Assembly (NCBI RefSeq): GCF_905147045.1
Contig: NC_065911.1
Coordinates: forward strand, 8,680,001-8,744,000
DNA: 64,000 nucleotides
DNA from: Nymphalis io
Lineage: Eukaryota; Arthropoda; Insecta; Lepidoptera; Nymphalidae
Direction: 5' to 3'
The translations under genes were made by a program, and so were the position numbers. The notes beneath the pieces were generated by a model that was not told the DNA's origin, searched no databases, and saw only the letters and a program-made list of their open reading frames with translations. Positions 59,501 through 64,000 of the stretch are shown piece after piece. The stretch's first letter is position 1. Each line of letters starts with the position of its first letter.

Positions 59501-60430
59501 AAAAGACTTTTAACATTTTTTTTTACTATGGTTGATCGGATAGACGAAGGAACTCGGCAACGGTCAACAGCATCGATAAAAAAAAATGTATGAAATGTTA
59601 TAAATATTGTTTTTAATATATTTATAAAGACATTATAATTATTCATATATAGATAGAAATTTATAGTAATTATTTTGACATTTTGTACATATCTTAATTT
59701 GAATAGAACGTAGTGAGCATCGGTGGTTCAGTGGTAGAATGCTCGCCTGCCACGCGGGCGGCCCGGGTTCGATTCCCGGCCGATGCATTGTTTTTATTTT
59801 ATTTTTGTAATAATGATCATCCCCGCCCCCGCAGGCGACCCCATGCTGTGCTCGTCGCCCACGGCGCTGGGGCTCGGCGCCGCGCTGCTGCACGTCGACC
59901 TCGCGCACGCCGGTGAGCACCCCCCCCCCCCCCCGTTACAGTCATATTTGGATTATTTTAAAATATTTAACTTCGGACCGTATATGCTACACTCTTATTA
60001 ATTAAGTAATAAACTATATATTGACATGCATATTGGATATACTATTATTGTTTTATAAATTAATCTTTTCAATGATTTGTATGTATGTTGTTAGTGTGTT
60101 ATTATAAATAAATAAATAATTGATAGAATACTATTCTATTTATACATCCTGCAGGAACCTTATCTCAATGGAAATTTATTTGAATCACTCTACTTAAATT
60201 CAGTATTTTTTCTGTAATTTTTAATGATATCTGTGTAATTATATAAAAAAAATGAATATCTTAATAATGCAGGGTCATCGCTACTATCTGAAAACGGGAT
60301 GTCGCTAGGGCTGGGCGGCCTAGGCCTAGGTCTCGGGGAGAGTCTCCCGCTGCTGCTGGGGGCGACCCACGCGCCGCACTCCCCCCACGCGCACCCCCGC
60401 CCCTGCTTCGACATGGATCTCGGGGCTTAG
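32514..60430 (+). CDS. Mitf: Mitf ortholog (MITF/TFEB/TFE3 family bHLH-leucine zipper transcription factor), 13 coding exons
   Basis: Joined coding exons are 32514-32569, 50803-50905, 51861-51968, 52081-52182, 53744-53875, 54168-54339, 56017-56258, 56441-56590, 56849-56963, 58218-58342, 59372-59486, 59835-59912 and 60273-60430. They total 1656 nt and encode 551 residues plus TAG. Every intron is GT/AG and every phase matches. Visible blocks are the Rag-binding segment (S30-R31 to about E50), LENPTRYH (94-101), an acidic activation segment (168-183), the basic region with H222, E226 and R230 in E-box-contact spacing, the helix-loop-helix (226 to about 280), the zipper (to about 320), a Pro/Ala tract (332-355), and C-terminal MITF-like blocks. 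Known family role: a nuclear activator at CACGTG/CATGTG sites that controls lysosome, V-ATPase and autophagy genes, held in the cytoplasm by TORC1/Rag signalling. ATG 32514 is the first in-frame Met after the TAG at 32439, in good context (aaaATGa). Alternative N-termini cannot be excluded. Confidence 0.95.
35972..36145 (+). mobile_element. Repeat-D copy, partial, in Mitf intron 1
   Basis: It has 'aacaggcacaagggacataa', 'cgcattggcgaagtaagga' and 'cttaccatcaggtggcccac'. Confidence 0.65.
36889..37070 (+). mobile_element. Helitron-F-related fragment
   Basis: It has 'gtgaaagtagctctgtatat', 'acttgaactctaaggaaata' and 'ttaggttacttcc', the same order as 11424-11586. Both ends are degraded. Confidence 0.5.
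37226..37510 (+). mobile_element. Dispersed lepidopteran repeat
   Basis: It has 'ccgacaaagtgcgcgttgga', 'ctcgcgtaccaagggtt', 'cacagacggacaacgaagta' and 'aacagaaccccttaag'. The head is shared with 23343-23405. No coding sequence is visible. Confidence 0.55.
37856..38050 (+). mobile_element. Repeat-D copy in Mitf intron 1
   Basis: It has 'ccacccactcttcagatatt', 'cacaagggacataacatctt' and 'cccaaggttggtggtgc'. Confidence 0.7.
38985..39042 (+). mobile_element. SINE-B tail fragment
   Basis: 'cctaacagtgggacattcgt' and 'ctattactg' match the plus-strand tail. The rest is missing. Confidence 0.4.
39908..40209 (-). mobile_element. SINE-B copy with 10-bp target duplication
   Basis: A minus-strand copy in Mitf intron 1. 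The direct repeat atgatcaaca at 39898-39907 and 40210-40219 flanks it. It has a T-run expansion near 39960. Confidence 0.92.
41505..41745 (-). mobile_element. Old SINE-B copy
   Basis: It keeps 'aaattaagcacataaaatga', 'ggatatgaacccctgttggt' and a head remnant 'cccattgggtaggaat' in SINE-B order, on the minus strand. Confidence 0.5.
42188..42440 (+). mobile_element. Old SINE-B copy
   Basis: The head is 'tggccgtgatagcttagtg', the B box is 'gagttcgatcccgggcac', followed by 'actgaattttcatgttaagc' and a tail remnant ending 'tttttgaagagaaggt'. Confidence 0.65.
42986..43263 (-). mobile_element. SINE-C copy in Mitf intron 1
   Basis: Nearly identical to 27341-27616 in reverse orientation, with an (AAT)n tail at 42987-43005. 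The closeness of the two copies suggests recent activity. Confidence 0.88.
45870..45950 (-). mobile_element. SINE-B tail fragment
   Basis: It has 'aacagcctgtaaatgtccca' to 'gaggagaaggtt'. It then breaks off abruptly into a short inverted copy of 'accttctc'. Confidence 0.7.
46083..46172 (-). mobile_element. SINE-B internal fragment
   Basis: 'gggctaaggcctcctttgtt' is joined directly to 'agaaattaagctcatgaaaa', so a large internal part of the SINE-B body is deleted. Confidence 0.55.
47695..47955 (-). mobile_element. Repeat-D copy in Mitf intron 1
   Basis: A well-preserved minus-strand copy: 'gggccaccagatggtaagtg', 'caccaaccttgggaactaag' and 'gtacctacccagacgagctt'. Confidence 0.8.
48474..48720 (+). 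mobile_element. SINE-A copy in Mitf intron 1
   Basis: The head is 'tggctcgttggtctagtag', the B-box-like part is 'attcaaatctcggg', and the body has 'tctctccggtcgtgtcat' and 'cacacacttgtgcatta'. It is diverged. Confidence 0.7.
49030..49137 (-). mobile_element. SINE-B head-side fragment
   Basis: It has 'tctcacgatattttctttcc' and 'gagatgaatcaatta', and ends 'cactgagccatctctg', corresponding to the head half of a minus-strand copy. Confidence 0.5.
49338..49512 (+). mobile_element. Repeat-D copy, 5'-truncated, A-tailed
   Basis: It starts at 'cagtgtaattacaggcac' and ends 'gcctattctata'-like sequence plus a run of 10 A. The A tail with a truncated left end points to retrotransposition. Confidence 0.78.
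50803..50905 (+). CDS. Mitf: Mitf coding exon 2, Rag-GTPase/TORC1-sensing segment
   Basis: The acceptor is ...ttgttacag and the donor is gtgagt. The exon codes residues 19-53, including KTLTPTSRTQLKQQLMRE. It aligns with the SRIxLRxQLMREQ segment of MITF, TFEB and TFE3. In the mammalian proteins the Ser-Arg pair and following residues bind active Rag GTPases and bring the factor to lysosomal TORC1. Here the pair is S30-R31. It ends in phase 0. Confidence 0.95.
51246..51510 (+). mobile_element. Repeat-D copy in Mitf intron 2
   Basis: It runs from 'gtggtagagctttgttcaag' to 'ttcctattctataaaaaaaa', with an internal deletion around 51370. Confidence 0.8.
51861..51968 (+). CDS. Mitf: Mitf coding exon 3
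   Basis: There are 36 codons, residues 54-89, in phase 0 at both ends. The acceptor is cttttcag and the donor is gtacag. The segment is polar and low in complexity: a Gln-rich start, a Lys/Glu-rich middle (SKENEDKKKSS), then proline-rich VELPPQVLQ. The end matches the MITF stretch before HLENPTKYH, where vertebrates have VPMEVLKVQ. Confidence 0.93.
52081..52182 (+). CDS. Mitf: Mitf coding exon 4, LENPTxYH block
   Basis: There are 34 codons, residues 90-123, between tttccag and gtgatt. It contains VLENPTRYHVIQKQKSQVRQ, a family signature corresponding to vertebrate [24 protein letters not shown]. The coding bases for Tyr-His-Val-Ile include a perfect E-box octamer, TCACGTGA, at 52113-52120. 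Confidence 0.95.
52787..53085 (+). mobile_element. Repeat-D copy in Mitf intron 4, near full length
   Basis: The best reference copy here. It begins in a tandem 'aactggtggt' pair, then 'agggctttgtgcaagcccgt', 'ggtaggtaccacccactcat', 'ttcccagggttggtgg' and 'ccacttaccatcaggtggcc', and ends in an A-rich tail. Confidence 0.82.
53402..53612 (-). mobile_element. SINE-A copy in Mitf intron 4, antisense
   Basis: Read on the minus strand it starts 'ctcattggtcttataaggct', has 'gggttcaagactcgag' as the B-box region, and continues into the SINE-A body. A 71-codon plus-strand frame overlapping it is incidental. Confidence 0.65.
53618..53713 (+). repeat. GC-rich structured stem-loop with AAT tail in Mitf intron 4
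   Basis: The outer stem is aagccctcta (53618-53627) with tagagggctt (53692-53701). The inner stem is aaagccgt (53634-53641) with acggcttt (53678-53685). Alternative pairings ccgtcgg/ccgacgg exist within. 'gggggac' and (AAT)n follow, as in retroelement 3' ends. The element family is unknown to me. Confidence 0.55.
53744..53875 (+). CDS. Mitf: Mitf coding exon 5, Ser/Pro-rich linker
   Basis: There are 44 codons, residues 124-167, with acceptor ttttcag and donor gtaagt. The sequence is rich in Ala, Ser and Pro. It has two Ser-Pro sites (about S145 and S156) that resemble the proline-directed phosphorylation region of MITF and TFEB. I do not see the vertebrate 14-3-3 motif clearly. Frame and length fit exactly between exons 4 and 6. 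Confidence 0.85.
54168..54339 (+). CDS. Mitf: Mitf coding exon 6, acidic activation segment and start of the basic region
   Basis: This exon codes residues 168-224 plus one base, with donor gtgagt. It opens with ADEFLEDILSLDSGAG, which matches the p300-binding activation segment of MITF (IDDIISLESSY). It closes with ALAKDRQKKDNHNM, the conserved run into the basic region. H222 is the expected E-box-contacting histidine. The phase-1 donor splits the Ile225 codon. Confidence 0.95.
54722..54753. repeat. Perfect 14-bp hairpin in Mitf intron 6
   Basis: cctttaaaacaaaa (54722-54735) is inverted at 54740-54753 with a 4-nt loop. It is AT-rich and may be fortuitous or a foldback remnant. Confidence 0.6.
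54893..55735 (+). pseudogene. Decayed non-LTR reverse transcriptase C-terminal fragment in Mitf intron 6
   Basis: The translation shows WGDVNLVMFNASKTQ, DHLDLLGVTLTS, GILSKVRRYFTPDQLLSLYK and AKLWNALPESIFPDRYNVG. These are the segments after the catalytic YADD core of Jockey/CR1-type elements, related to but distinct from LINE-E. It is broken by TAA at 55001-55003 (probably a frameshift) and by TGA at 55241-55243, where relatives have Trp in SPLWDGSAKY. It is 5'-truncated and runs into a Repeat-D copy at its right edge. Confidence 0.85.
55735..55983 (+). mobile_element. Repeat-D copy in Mitf intron 6
   Basis: It abuts the LINE pseudogene. 'ttaaggatgagtgagccaat' is separated from 'cgttcccaaggttggtggcg' by unrelated sequence, so it is probably interrupted. 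It ends about 30 bp before the bHLH exon acceptor. Confidence 0.65.
56017..56258 (+). CDS. Mitf: Mitf coding exon 7, bHLH and first zipper half
   Basis: This exon codes residues 225-305. It contains ERRRRFNINDRIKELGTLLP (basic region and helix 1), a long loop, NKGTILKSSVDYI (helix 2) and the start of the zipper ending LTLRIQ. The loop reads TNDPFYEVIRDVRPNKG where vertebrates have the shorter SNDPDMRWNKG. E226 and R230 are the other expected E-box contacts. The acceptor is ttttttccag and the donor is gttagt. This exon alone fixes the family. Confidence 0.98.
56384..56432 (+). mobile_element. SINE-A tail fragment at the exon 8 acceptor
   Basis: 'cactataatatttcctgcgc' matches the SINE-A tail 'cactataatatgtcctgcgc' (compare 1617-1636). 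It lies immediately before the exon 8 splice acceptor (AG at 56439-56440). Just upstream, 56328-56370 resembles the head of Repeat-D. Confidence 0.55.
56441..56590 (+). CDS. Mitf: Mitf coding exon 8, zipper end and Pro/Ala tract
   Basis: There are 50 codons, residues 306-355. The first 16 or so (ELERLARLHGLPLGEG) finish the zipper and match vertebrate ELEMQARAHGLSL. An acidic DDDE patch follows, and then about 24 residues of Ala/Pro built from GCG, GCC, CCG and CCC codons. The exon is extremely GC-rich against AT-rich introns. Acceptor tacacag and donor gtacgg keep frame. The acceptor lies in repeat-derived sequence. Confidence 0.92.
56849..56963 (+). CDS. Mitf: Mitf coding exon 9
   Basis: This exon codes residues 356-393 plus one base, with acceptor tttctag and donor gttagt. 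It contains VLPKTEPSPMMEL, positioned like the vertebrate IKQEP sumoylation segment. Pro replaces the hydrophobic residue before Lys, so the strict sumo consensus is not met. It then reads PPDLLRDTPSGEALSALDAL, comparable to the vertebrate CSQDLLQHHADL block. Confidence 0.92.
57200..57442 (-). mobile_element. SINE-C copy in Mitf intron 9
   Basis: A third copy with small internal deletions relative to the other two (for example after 'ttgtacaaagc'). It is followed by a low-complexity AT tract rich in 'aattaaatcaa' to about 57600. Confidence 0.85.
57894..58184 (-). mobile_element. SINE-B copy with 9-bp target duplication in Mitf intron 9
   Basis: A minus-strand copy. The direct repeat ttattagta at 57885-57893 and 58185-58193 flanks it. 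Its right edge is only about 30 bp from the exon 10 acceptor. Confidence 0.92.
58218..58342 (+). CDS. Mitf: Mitf coding exon 10
   Basis: This exon codes D394 (split G|AT) to K435 between tttttcag and gtgagc. The segment is Ser/Leu/Glu-rich (SPLSREEGLSLSCLEPDLCL) with no motif I can name. Phase match on both sides and the coding-like composition support it. It follows a SINE-B copy in intron 9 by only a few dozen bases. Confidence 0.88.
58372..58602 (-). mobile_element. Repeat-D copy in Mitf intron 10
   Basis: It has 'gggccacctgttgttaaatg', 'cactggctcactcacccttc' and 'gtacctacccaaacgagctt' in antisense order. Confidence 0.75.
59022..59304 (+). mobile_element. SINE-B copy with 13-bp target duplication in Mitf intron 10
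   Basis: A plus-strand copy with an intact head 'gccgagatggcctagtggtt' and B box 'gggttcgaacccgggc'. The direct repeat taagtaattggta at 59009-59021 and 59305-59317 is perfect. Confidence 0.94.
59372..59486 (+). CDS. Mitf: Mitf coding exon 11, LEDLMDD-like block
   Basis: This exon codes residues 436-473 plus one base, with acceptor tttctag and donor gtaata. It contains LNLAQIEDLMDDDSHNPVTQ, which matches the vertebrate MITF/TFEB block SKLEDILMDDTLSPVGV near the C-terminus. The exon is GC-rich. Confidence 0.93.
59717..59787 (+). tRNA. tRNA-Gly (anticodon GCC)
   Basis: This is a complete 71-nt cloverleaf. The acceptor stem gcatcgg pairs with ccgatgc and is followed by discriminator a. The D-arm A box is tggttcagtgg. 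The anticodon loop ctgccac has GCC at 59749-59751 on a perfect ctcgc/gcggg stem. The T arm has ggttcgattcc as B box. No CCA is encoded, as expected in eukaryotes. A short T-run follows. It lies in Mitf intron 11, same strand, between exons 11 and 12. It reads as a functional pol III gene, unlike the degenerate tRNA heads of the SINEs here. Confidence 0.97.
59835..59912 (+). CDS. Mitf: Mitf coding exon 12, DPML block
   Basis: There are 78 nt coding G474 to A499 plus one base. GDPMLCSSPTAL parallels the vertebrate TDPLLSSVSP. The acceptor cccccgcag lies 47 bp downstream of the tRNA-Gly gene in the same intron. The donor gtgagc is followed at once by a run of 15 cytosines. Confidence 0.9.
59920..59934. 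repeat. C15 homopolymer
   Basis: Fifteen consecutive C begin 7 bp after the end of exon 12, directly after the donor gtgagca. Length is likely to vary between individuals and reads. Confidence 0.95.
60273..60430 (+). CDS. Mitf: Mitf coding exon 13, C-terminus and stop
   Basis: This exon codes G500 to A551 and the stop TAG at 60428-60430, after acceptor aataatgcag. It carries a Gly/Leu repeat (LGLGGLGLGLGE), then a His/Pro-rich stretch, and ends CFDMDLGA. The vertebrate Ser-rich terminus (SSRRSS) is not recognisable. The final residues are supported by frame and composition only. Confidence 0.88.
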
Positions 60431-61039
60431 CCGGTTCTGATGCAACTCTAACTAAACGGACATTACGAGCGGTAATGTGATATTAATGCGTATTGTGATC
60501 GATATACCAGATTTTTATTTTCATCAAATTTTAAATACAATGAAACCAGTCGCGGTAGTATATTATTATACATTATATAATTATCAGGCTTAGGCTTAGA
60601 GCTATTAGACCTAGACCAATAATATTGGAAAATTGACAGAATGTAAAAATATTTTAAAGTAAACTTCAAAATATGTCAATTGTTCAAAAATAGATTTTTT
60701 CACTTATAAGCCTTCTAGGGTATTTTCCGAAATTTCTTAAGAATCGAAAACTACAAATTACTATTACAGACCTAGTTTACGATTTTTAATACAATTGAAA
60801 ATTATTAAAATCCGTGGCAAAATAACTCTAGGCCATATTGTGCCTTAAAATATATTCAACATAGTACTAAAATGGTCTAAGGCGTCTTTTAACTTGAATC
60901 CACTACTGATAATTATTAAATGTAGGCTGTTGCATCGTTTGTAAATCAATAAGGCTAATCTGTAAGAAAATACAAGATTCTTGCCGCAGAAAACGGTCGT
61001 GAAATGTCAGAATGTGTTATGCAACTTATAATTAACAAT

Positions 61040-61302
61040 ATCTACTGGTAGGGCTTTGTGCAAGTTCTGGGTAGGTACCACCCACTCATCAGATATTCTA
61101 CCGCAAAACAGCAGTACTTGGTATTGTTGTGTTCCGGGGTGAGTGAGCCAGTTTTAATTGCATTCCCAAGGTTGGTGGCGCATTGGTGATGTAAGCGATG
61201 GTTGACATTTCTTACAATGCCAATGTCTAAGGGCGTTTGGTGACCACTTACCATCAGGTGGCCCATATGCTCGTCCGCCGTCCTATTCTATATAAAAAAA
61301 AA
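61040..61302 (+). mobile_element. Repeat-D copy in the Mitf 3' flank or 3' UTR
   Basis: It has 'ctggtagggctttgtgcaag', 'cccaaggttggtggcgcatt' and 'catatgctcgtccgccgtcc', then an A tail. If the Mitf transcript extends past 61 kb, it is part of the 3' UTR. Confidence 0.8.
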
Positions 61303-62320
61303 TTATAACATTTCAAGAATACACGCGTCAAAATAGTATATCACTATAAATCGGTTGTCAACATTTCACAGATGAGTAATGAAGTGAGTTCTTACAGGTT
61401 ATCCCTGCATATATTGTATACACGAAATATTTTGTATATTTTACAATTATACAATAAATATCTTTATTATACAATACGTATACAATTATACAAATAAAAG
61501 GAACCAACGGTCAAGTGATATTTGATAATAAATTTTGACATATCCAAATATCTATAAGCCAAGGAAATGCCAAAGATTTGAGATAAAACGGTGCCATTAT
61601 TATTCTGAAGGCAATAACAAAGTAATTTCTTTCGCATTTCTTGAATCTAACTTGAGTTTTATTTTTGTTATTTTGTTTTAAAAAACACGGTATTTGAGTA
61701 AGTCTTAACAGATATAGTCAACGTGACAGGCCAACATACTTAAGACCAGTGAGAATGTCACTATTGTTGAAATTAATGTCGCTATTCCAATCAAATTAAA
61801 TAATTCTTTAACTAATTGAATACTTGACCCAATAAAAGCACAGGAATAATAAAAAAATCTATAATATTATATATTTAATTGACTTTATCTTTTAATAAAA
61901 TTATCTGTATTTGGCGACTATTAAAATAAAAAAAAAACACTTTTAGCATTACTTATAAACCTTTTTTAAGCGGCTGTTCAGTTATGCACTGATTTCTCTC
62001 TTTCCATCATCATTGATTTCACATTCGAAAGAAGAAAACAGCACTTTTTAAACAATCACCTATTAAACAAGATTTATAGGTTTTTCTTAAACTAAATGCA
62101 GATAAGACCAAGTCAAACAATCTATAAGATACAACTAACACCATCTATTGACATGAGAATGAGTTACTATTTGAGACAAGACAAAAAACAAATTCCTTAT
62201 CGATTTGAGATAAAATATTTACAACTCAATGTGCCTAGTGCGAGCTTTTTTTACTTATTCGATAGTGTAAACGTTAATTACGTAATAATACTTTAAATAA
62301 TGATAAATTACGATTACTGT

Positions 62321-62334
62321 CACTAGATGGCGCT
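62321..62334. promoter_or_regulatory. CTCF-like motif
   Basis: cactagatggcgct; its reverse complement agcgccatctagtg fits the core of the insect CTCF consensus as I know it. No binding is shown by sequence alone. Confidence 0.4.
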
Positions 62335-63073
62335 GTTTTAATTCCACACAAATTGTACTATTTTTATTGATTTTCTGTTCCGTTTGATAGATATGTCTGT
62401 GTATACTTAGGGTTTCTTTATTGCCTGAAATAGAATTTTTATATTATTAAAAATGGCGTCGTTAATTCTACATTTGCTCACCGCTCCAGATAAGATATTG
62501 GCGCTGTAGGCCAATGTTGGCCCATAGTCTATAGGTGGCCTCGAATTATAAAAAAATATTAACAATTCGGTTTATATCCTAATAAAAATAGTTACCATTT
62601 TCTATAGAAAAAATCGATTTGTCGTGTGAATAATGAACATCGAAATTGAATATTTTGTTTGCTCTGTCTAGGAATTTATTTGTGTTGTAAGAAAATTTAA
62701 TTTTCTTAATAATCACATAGATTTTTTAATTCGTATTTTAAGTATTTATAAAATATATTATACATTCAATTAAAATAGCACAATTTTAAATTAATACTTA
62801 AAATACGTATTTATATTTATTATACATGGTGCTTTATTTTGAAGCATTTTTTGAATATATTTAAACAAAATTGATATTTAATGTATGTATTAGTTTTTAA
62901 TAAAACTGCGCAGCTTAACTATTATAATTCAGACTAGTAATAAGTCTCAAATCGCTTTGACTCGACGTGATCGAAAGTCATTTATATACAAGGCAAGTGA
63001 AGGACCAGGATATTGAACATATATAAATATAATATAAAGTAAATGTGATATAAAAAAATATATTTTTAGATGA

Positions 63074-63077
<4 letters not shown>

Positions 63078-63137
<60 letters not shown>
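63078..63137. repeat. (AT)n microsatellite, about 60 bp
   Basis: An uninterrupted AT run in the 3' flank of Mitf. It also creates a spurious Ile-Tyr frame. Confidence 0.98.
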
Positions 63138-63140
<3 letters not shown>

Positions 63141-63347
63141 AAATAATATGTTATATACCAATGTGCCTTCTTAGATACATACGATTCTGTGTTATATATA
63201 CATAGTGTAAAGAAATTGTTCTTGTTAATAATCACACTGGTTATAAACGACACAAAGATAAACGAAAGGAACACGATCGCGTAATATTTCATTTTGAATC
63301 ATGTTCAAATTGATGAAAACTTTATTAAAGTCAGTTCCGCTTCAATT

Positions 63348-63361
63348 GCCTAGATGGCGCT
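63348..63361. promoter_or_regulatory. CTCF-like motif, second site
   Basis: gcctagatggcgct, same orientation as 62321-62334 and about 1 kb away. The shared core is ctagatggcgct. Confidence 0.38.
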
Positions 63362-64000
63362 ACTTTTATTGTCTGTTGAAAAATAATTTCCAACTTGTTA
63401 AGTCTAATAAATTGTTAATTAAAATATGTATATAATATCAAAATAATTTCAACTTATGCAAGTTATGTATAAAGGACATTGTTGGAAACTGCCGTGTTGC
63501 TATTGGCGAATTTTGTAACCATTTTTTTTTTGATACCGGTAATATACAATATGCTTAATTTTTGTTCATAAAAATATTACCAGACTTACTACAGACTATC
63601 AAGGACATCGATAAAAAAAATTGTCGAACAAAATATATGATTGTTATAATATTAAATGAATTACAGTGTTGCAATAATTCGTATAATGAAATATAAATAA
63701 ATAAATCGTTTTTGTTATGATTATAATATTTTGTTGCTCGTTAGCTTGTGCGGTGTGTTGTTCGTATTTCGCTCGAATTTATATATAATTAAAATTTATT
63801 TTTATAATATTTATATATTAATTCATTTATTTTTAAAATCGACACATCACACAACTTGCGAAATGTTTAAACGTATCATTTTATACATTTTTAGATGAAT
63901 TAGTTAAATAAAAAATTCAGTATTTTTCGTATGTTTATTGTCATTCGATATTCGCCTTTATTGTTATGTCTTAGAGTTTAAATTTGTATCGAGCGAAGTG

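Larger units (their letters stand above)
60431..64000 (+). other. Mitf 3' UTR and downstream flank
   Basis: The 3' UTR begins after TAG at 60430. AATAAA occurs at 61453-61458, near 61833, and near 63697 among other places; ATTAAA occurs near 60916. I cannot tell which is used. No other gene was seen before the end. Confidence 0.6.

Noticed and set aside
59639..59920. 93-codon minus-strand frame with a HRPGIEPGPPAWQ-like peptide
   Set aside because: That peptide is the antisense translation of a tRNA-Gly gene plus exon 12, a well-known artefact.
63077..63292. 71-codon minus-strand frame ending in Ile-Tyr repeats
   Set aside because: It runs into the (AT)n microsatellite at 63078-63137 and shows no family resemblance.

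Overview
This is an AT-rich animal nuclear sequence, almost certainly from a lepidopteran and probably a butterfly. The evidence is one split gene with GT/AG introns, many tRNA-derived SINEs, a Helitron-like element with the lepidopteran TC...CTAG end structure, and non-LTR retrotransposon pieces. There is no operon, phage, plasmid or CRISPR architecture.

The only host protein-coding gene I can support is a + strand ortholog of the MITF/TFEB/TFE3 bHLH leucine-zipper transcription factor (insect Mitf). I assembled 13 coding exons from 32514 to 60430. All splice phases agree, the total is 1656 nt with the stop, and the product is 551 residues. In order it carries a short basic N-terminus, the Rag-GTPase-binding SRxxLxxQLMRE segment, the LENPTxYH region, the acidic activation segment, the bHLH with a lengthened loop, the leucine zipper, a Pro/Ala tract, and the conserved LEDLMDD-like and DPML-like C-terminal blocks. 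Intron 1 is about 18.2 kb. A canonical tRNA-Gly(GCC) gene lies on the same strand inside intron 11.

Positions 1-32224 hold no recognisable gene. They are intergenic sequence or a long 5' intron, since a plausible splice acceptor at 32223-32224 precedes the first coding exon. This stretch is littered with repeats. I use working names. SINE-A is a tRNA-derived SINE with head 'cgttggtctagtggct' and tail 'tcctgcgcag', then (ATT)n. SINE-B is a tRNA-derived SINE with head 'gccgagatggcctagtggtt' and tail 'cagcagtgggacatt'; six copies have perfect target-site duplications. SINE-C is derived from tRNA-Glu(TTC). Repeat-D is an A-tailed dispersed repeat containing 'ttcccaaggttggtgg' and 'ccacttaccatcaggtgg'. 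LINE-E is a Jockey/CR1-superfamily non-LTR element with one copy that keeps an intact reverse transcriptase (28135-30153, minus strand) and two solo 3' ends. Helitron-F is a lepidopteran Helitron-like element. Element H (26650-26856) has a perfect 13-bp duplication and no assignment.

The 3' flank (60431-64000) holds the 3' UTR, whose end I cannot fix, a Repeat-D copy, an AT microsatellite and two good CTCF-like motifs. I found no new multi-gene system. The observations most worth following are a near-perfect 35-bp hairpin at 5614-5693, a structured GC-rich stem-loop with an AAT tail in intron 4, the nested tRNA gene, and an exon 8 splice acceptor that sits in SINE-derived sequence carrying a MITF/CLEAR-type E-box.
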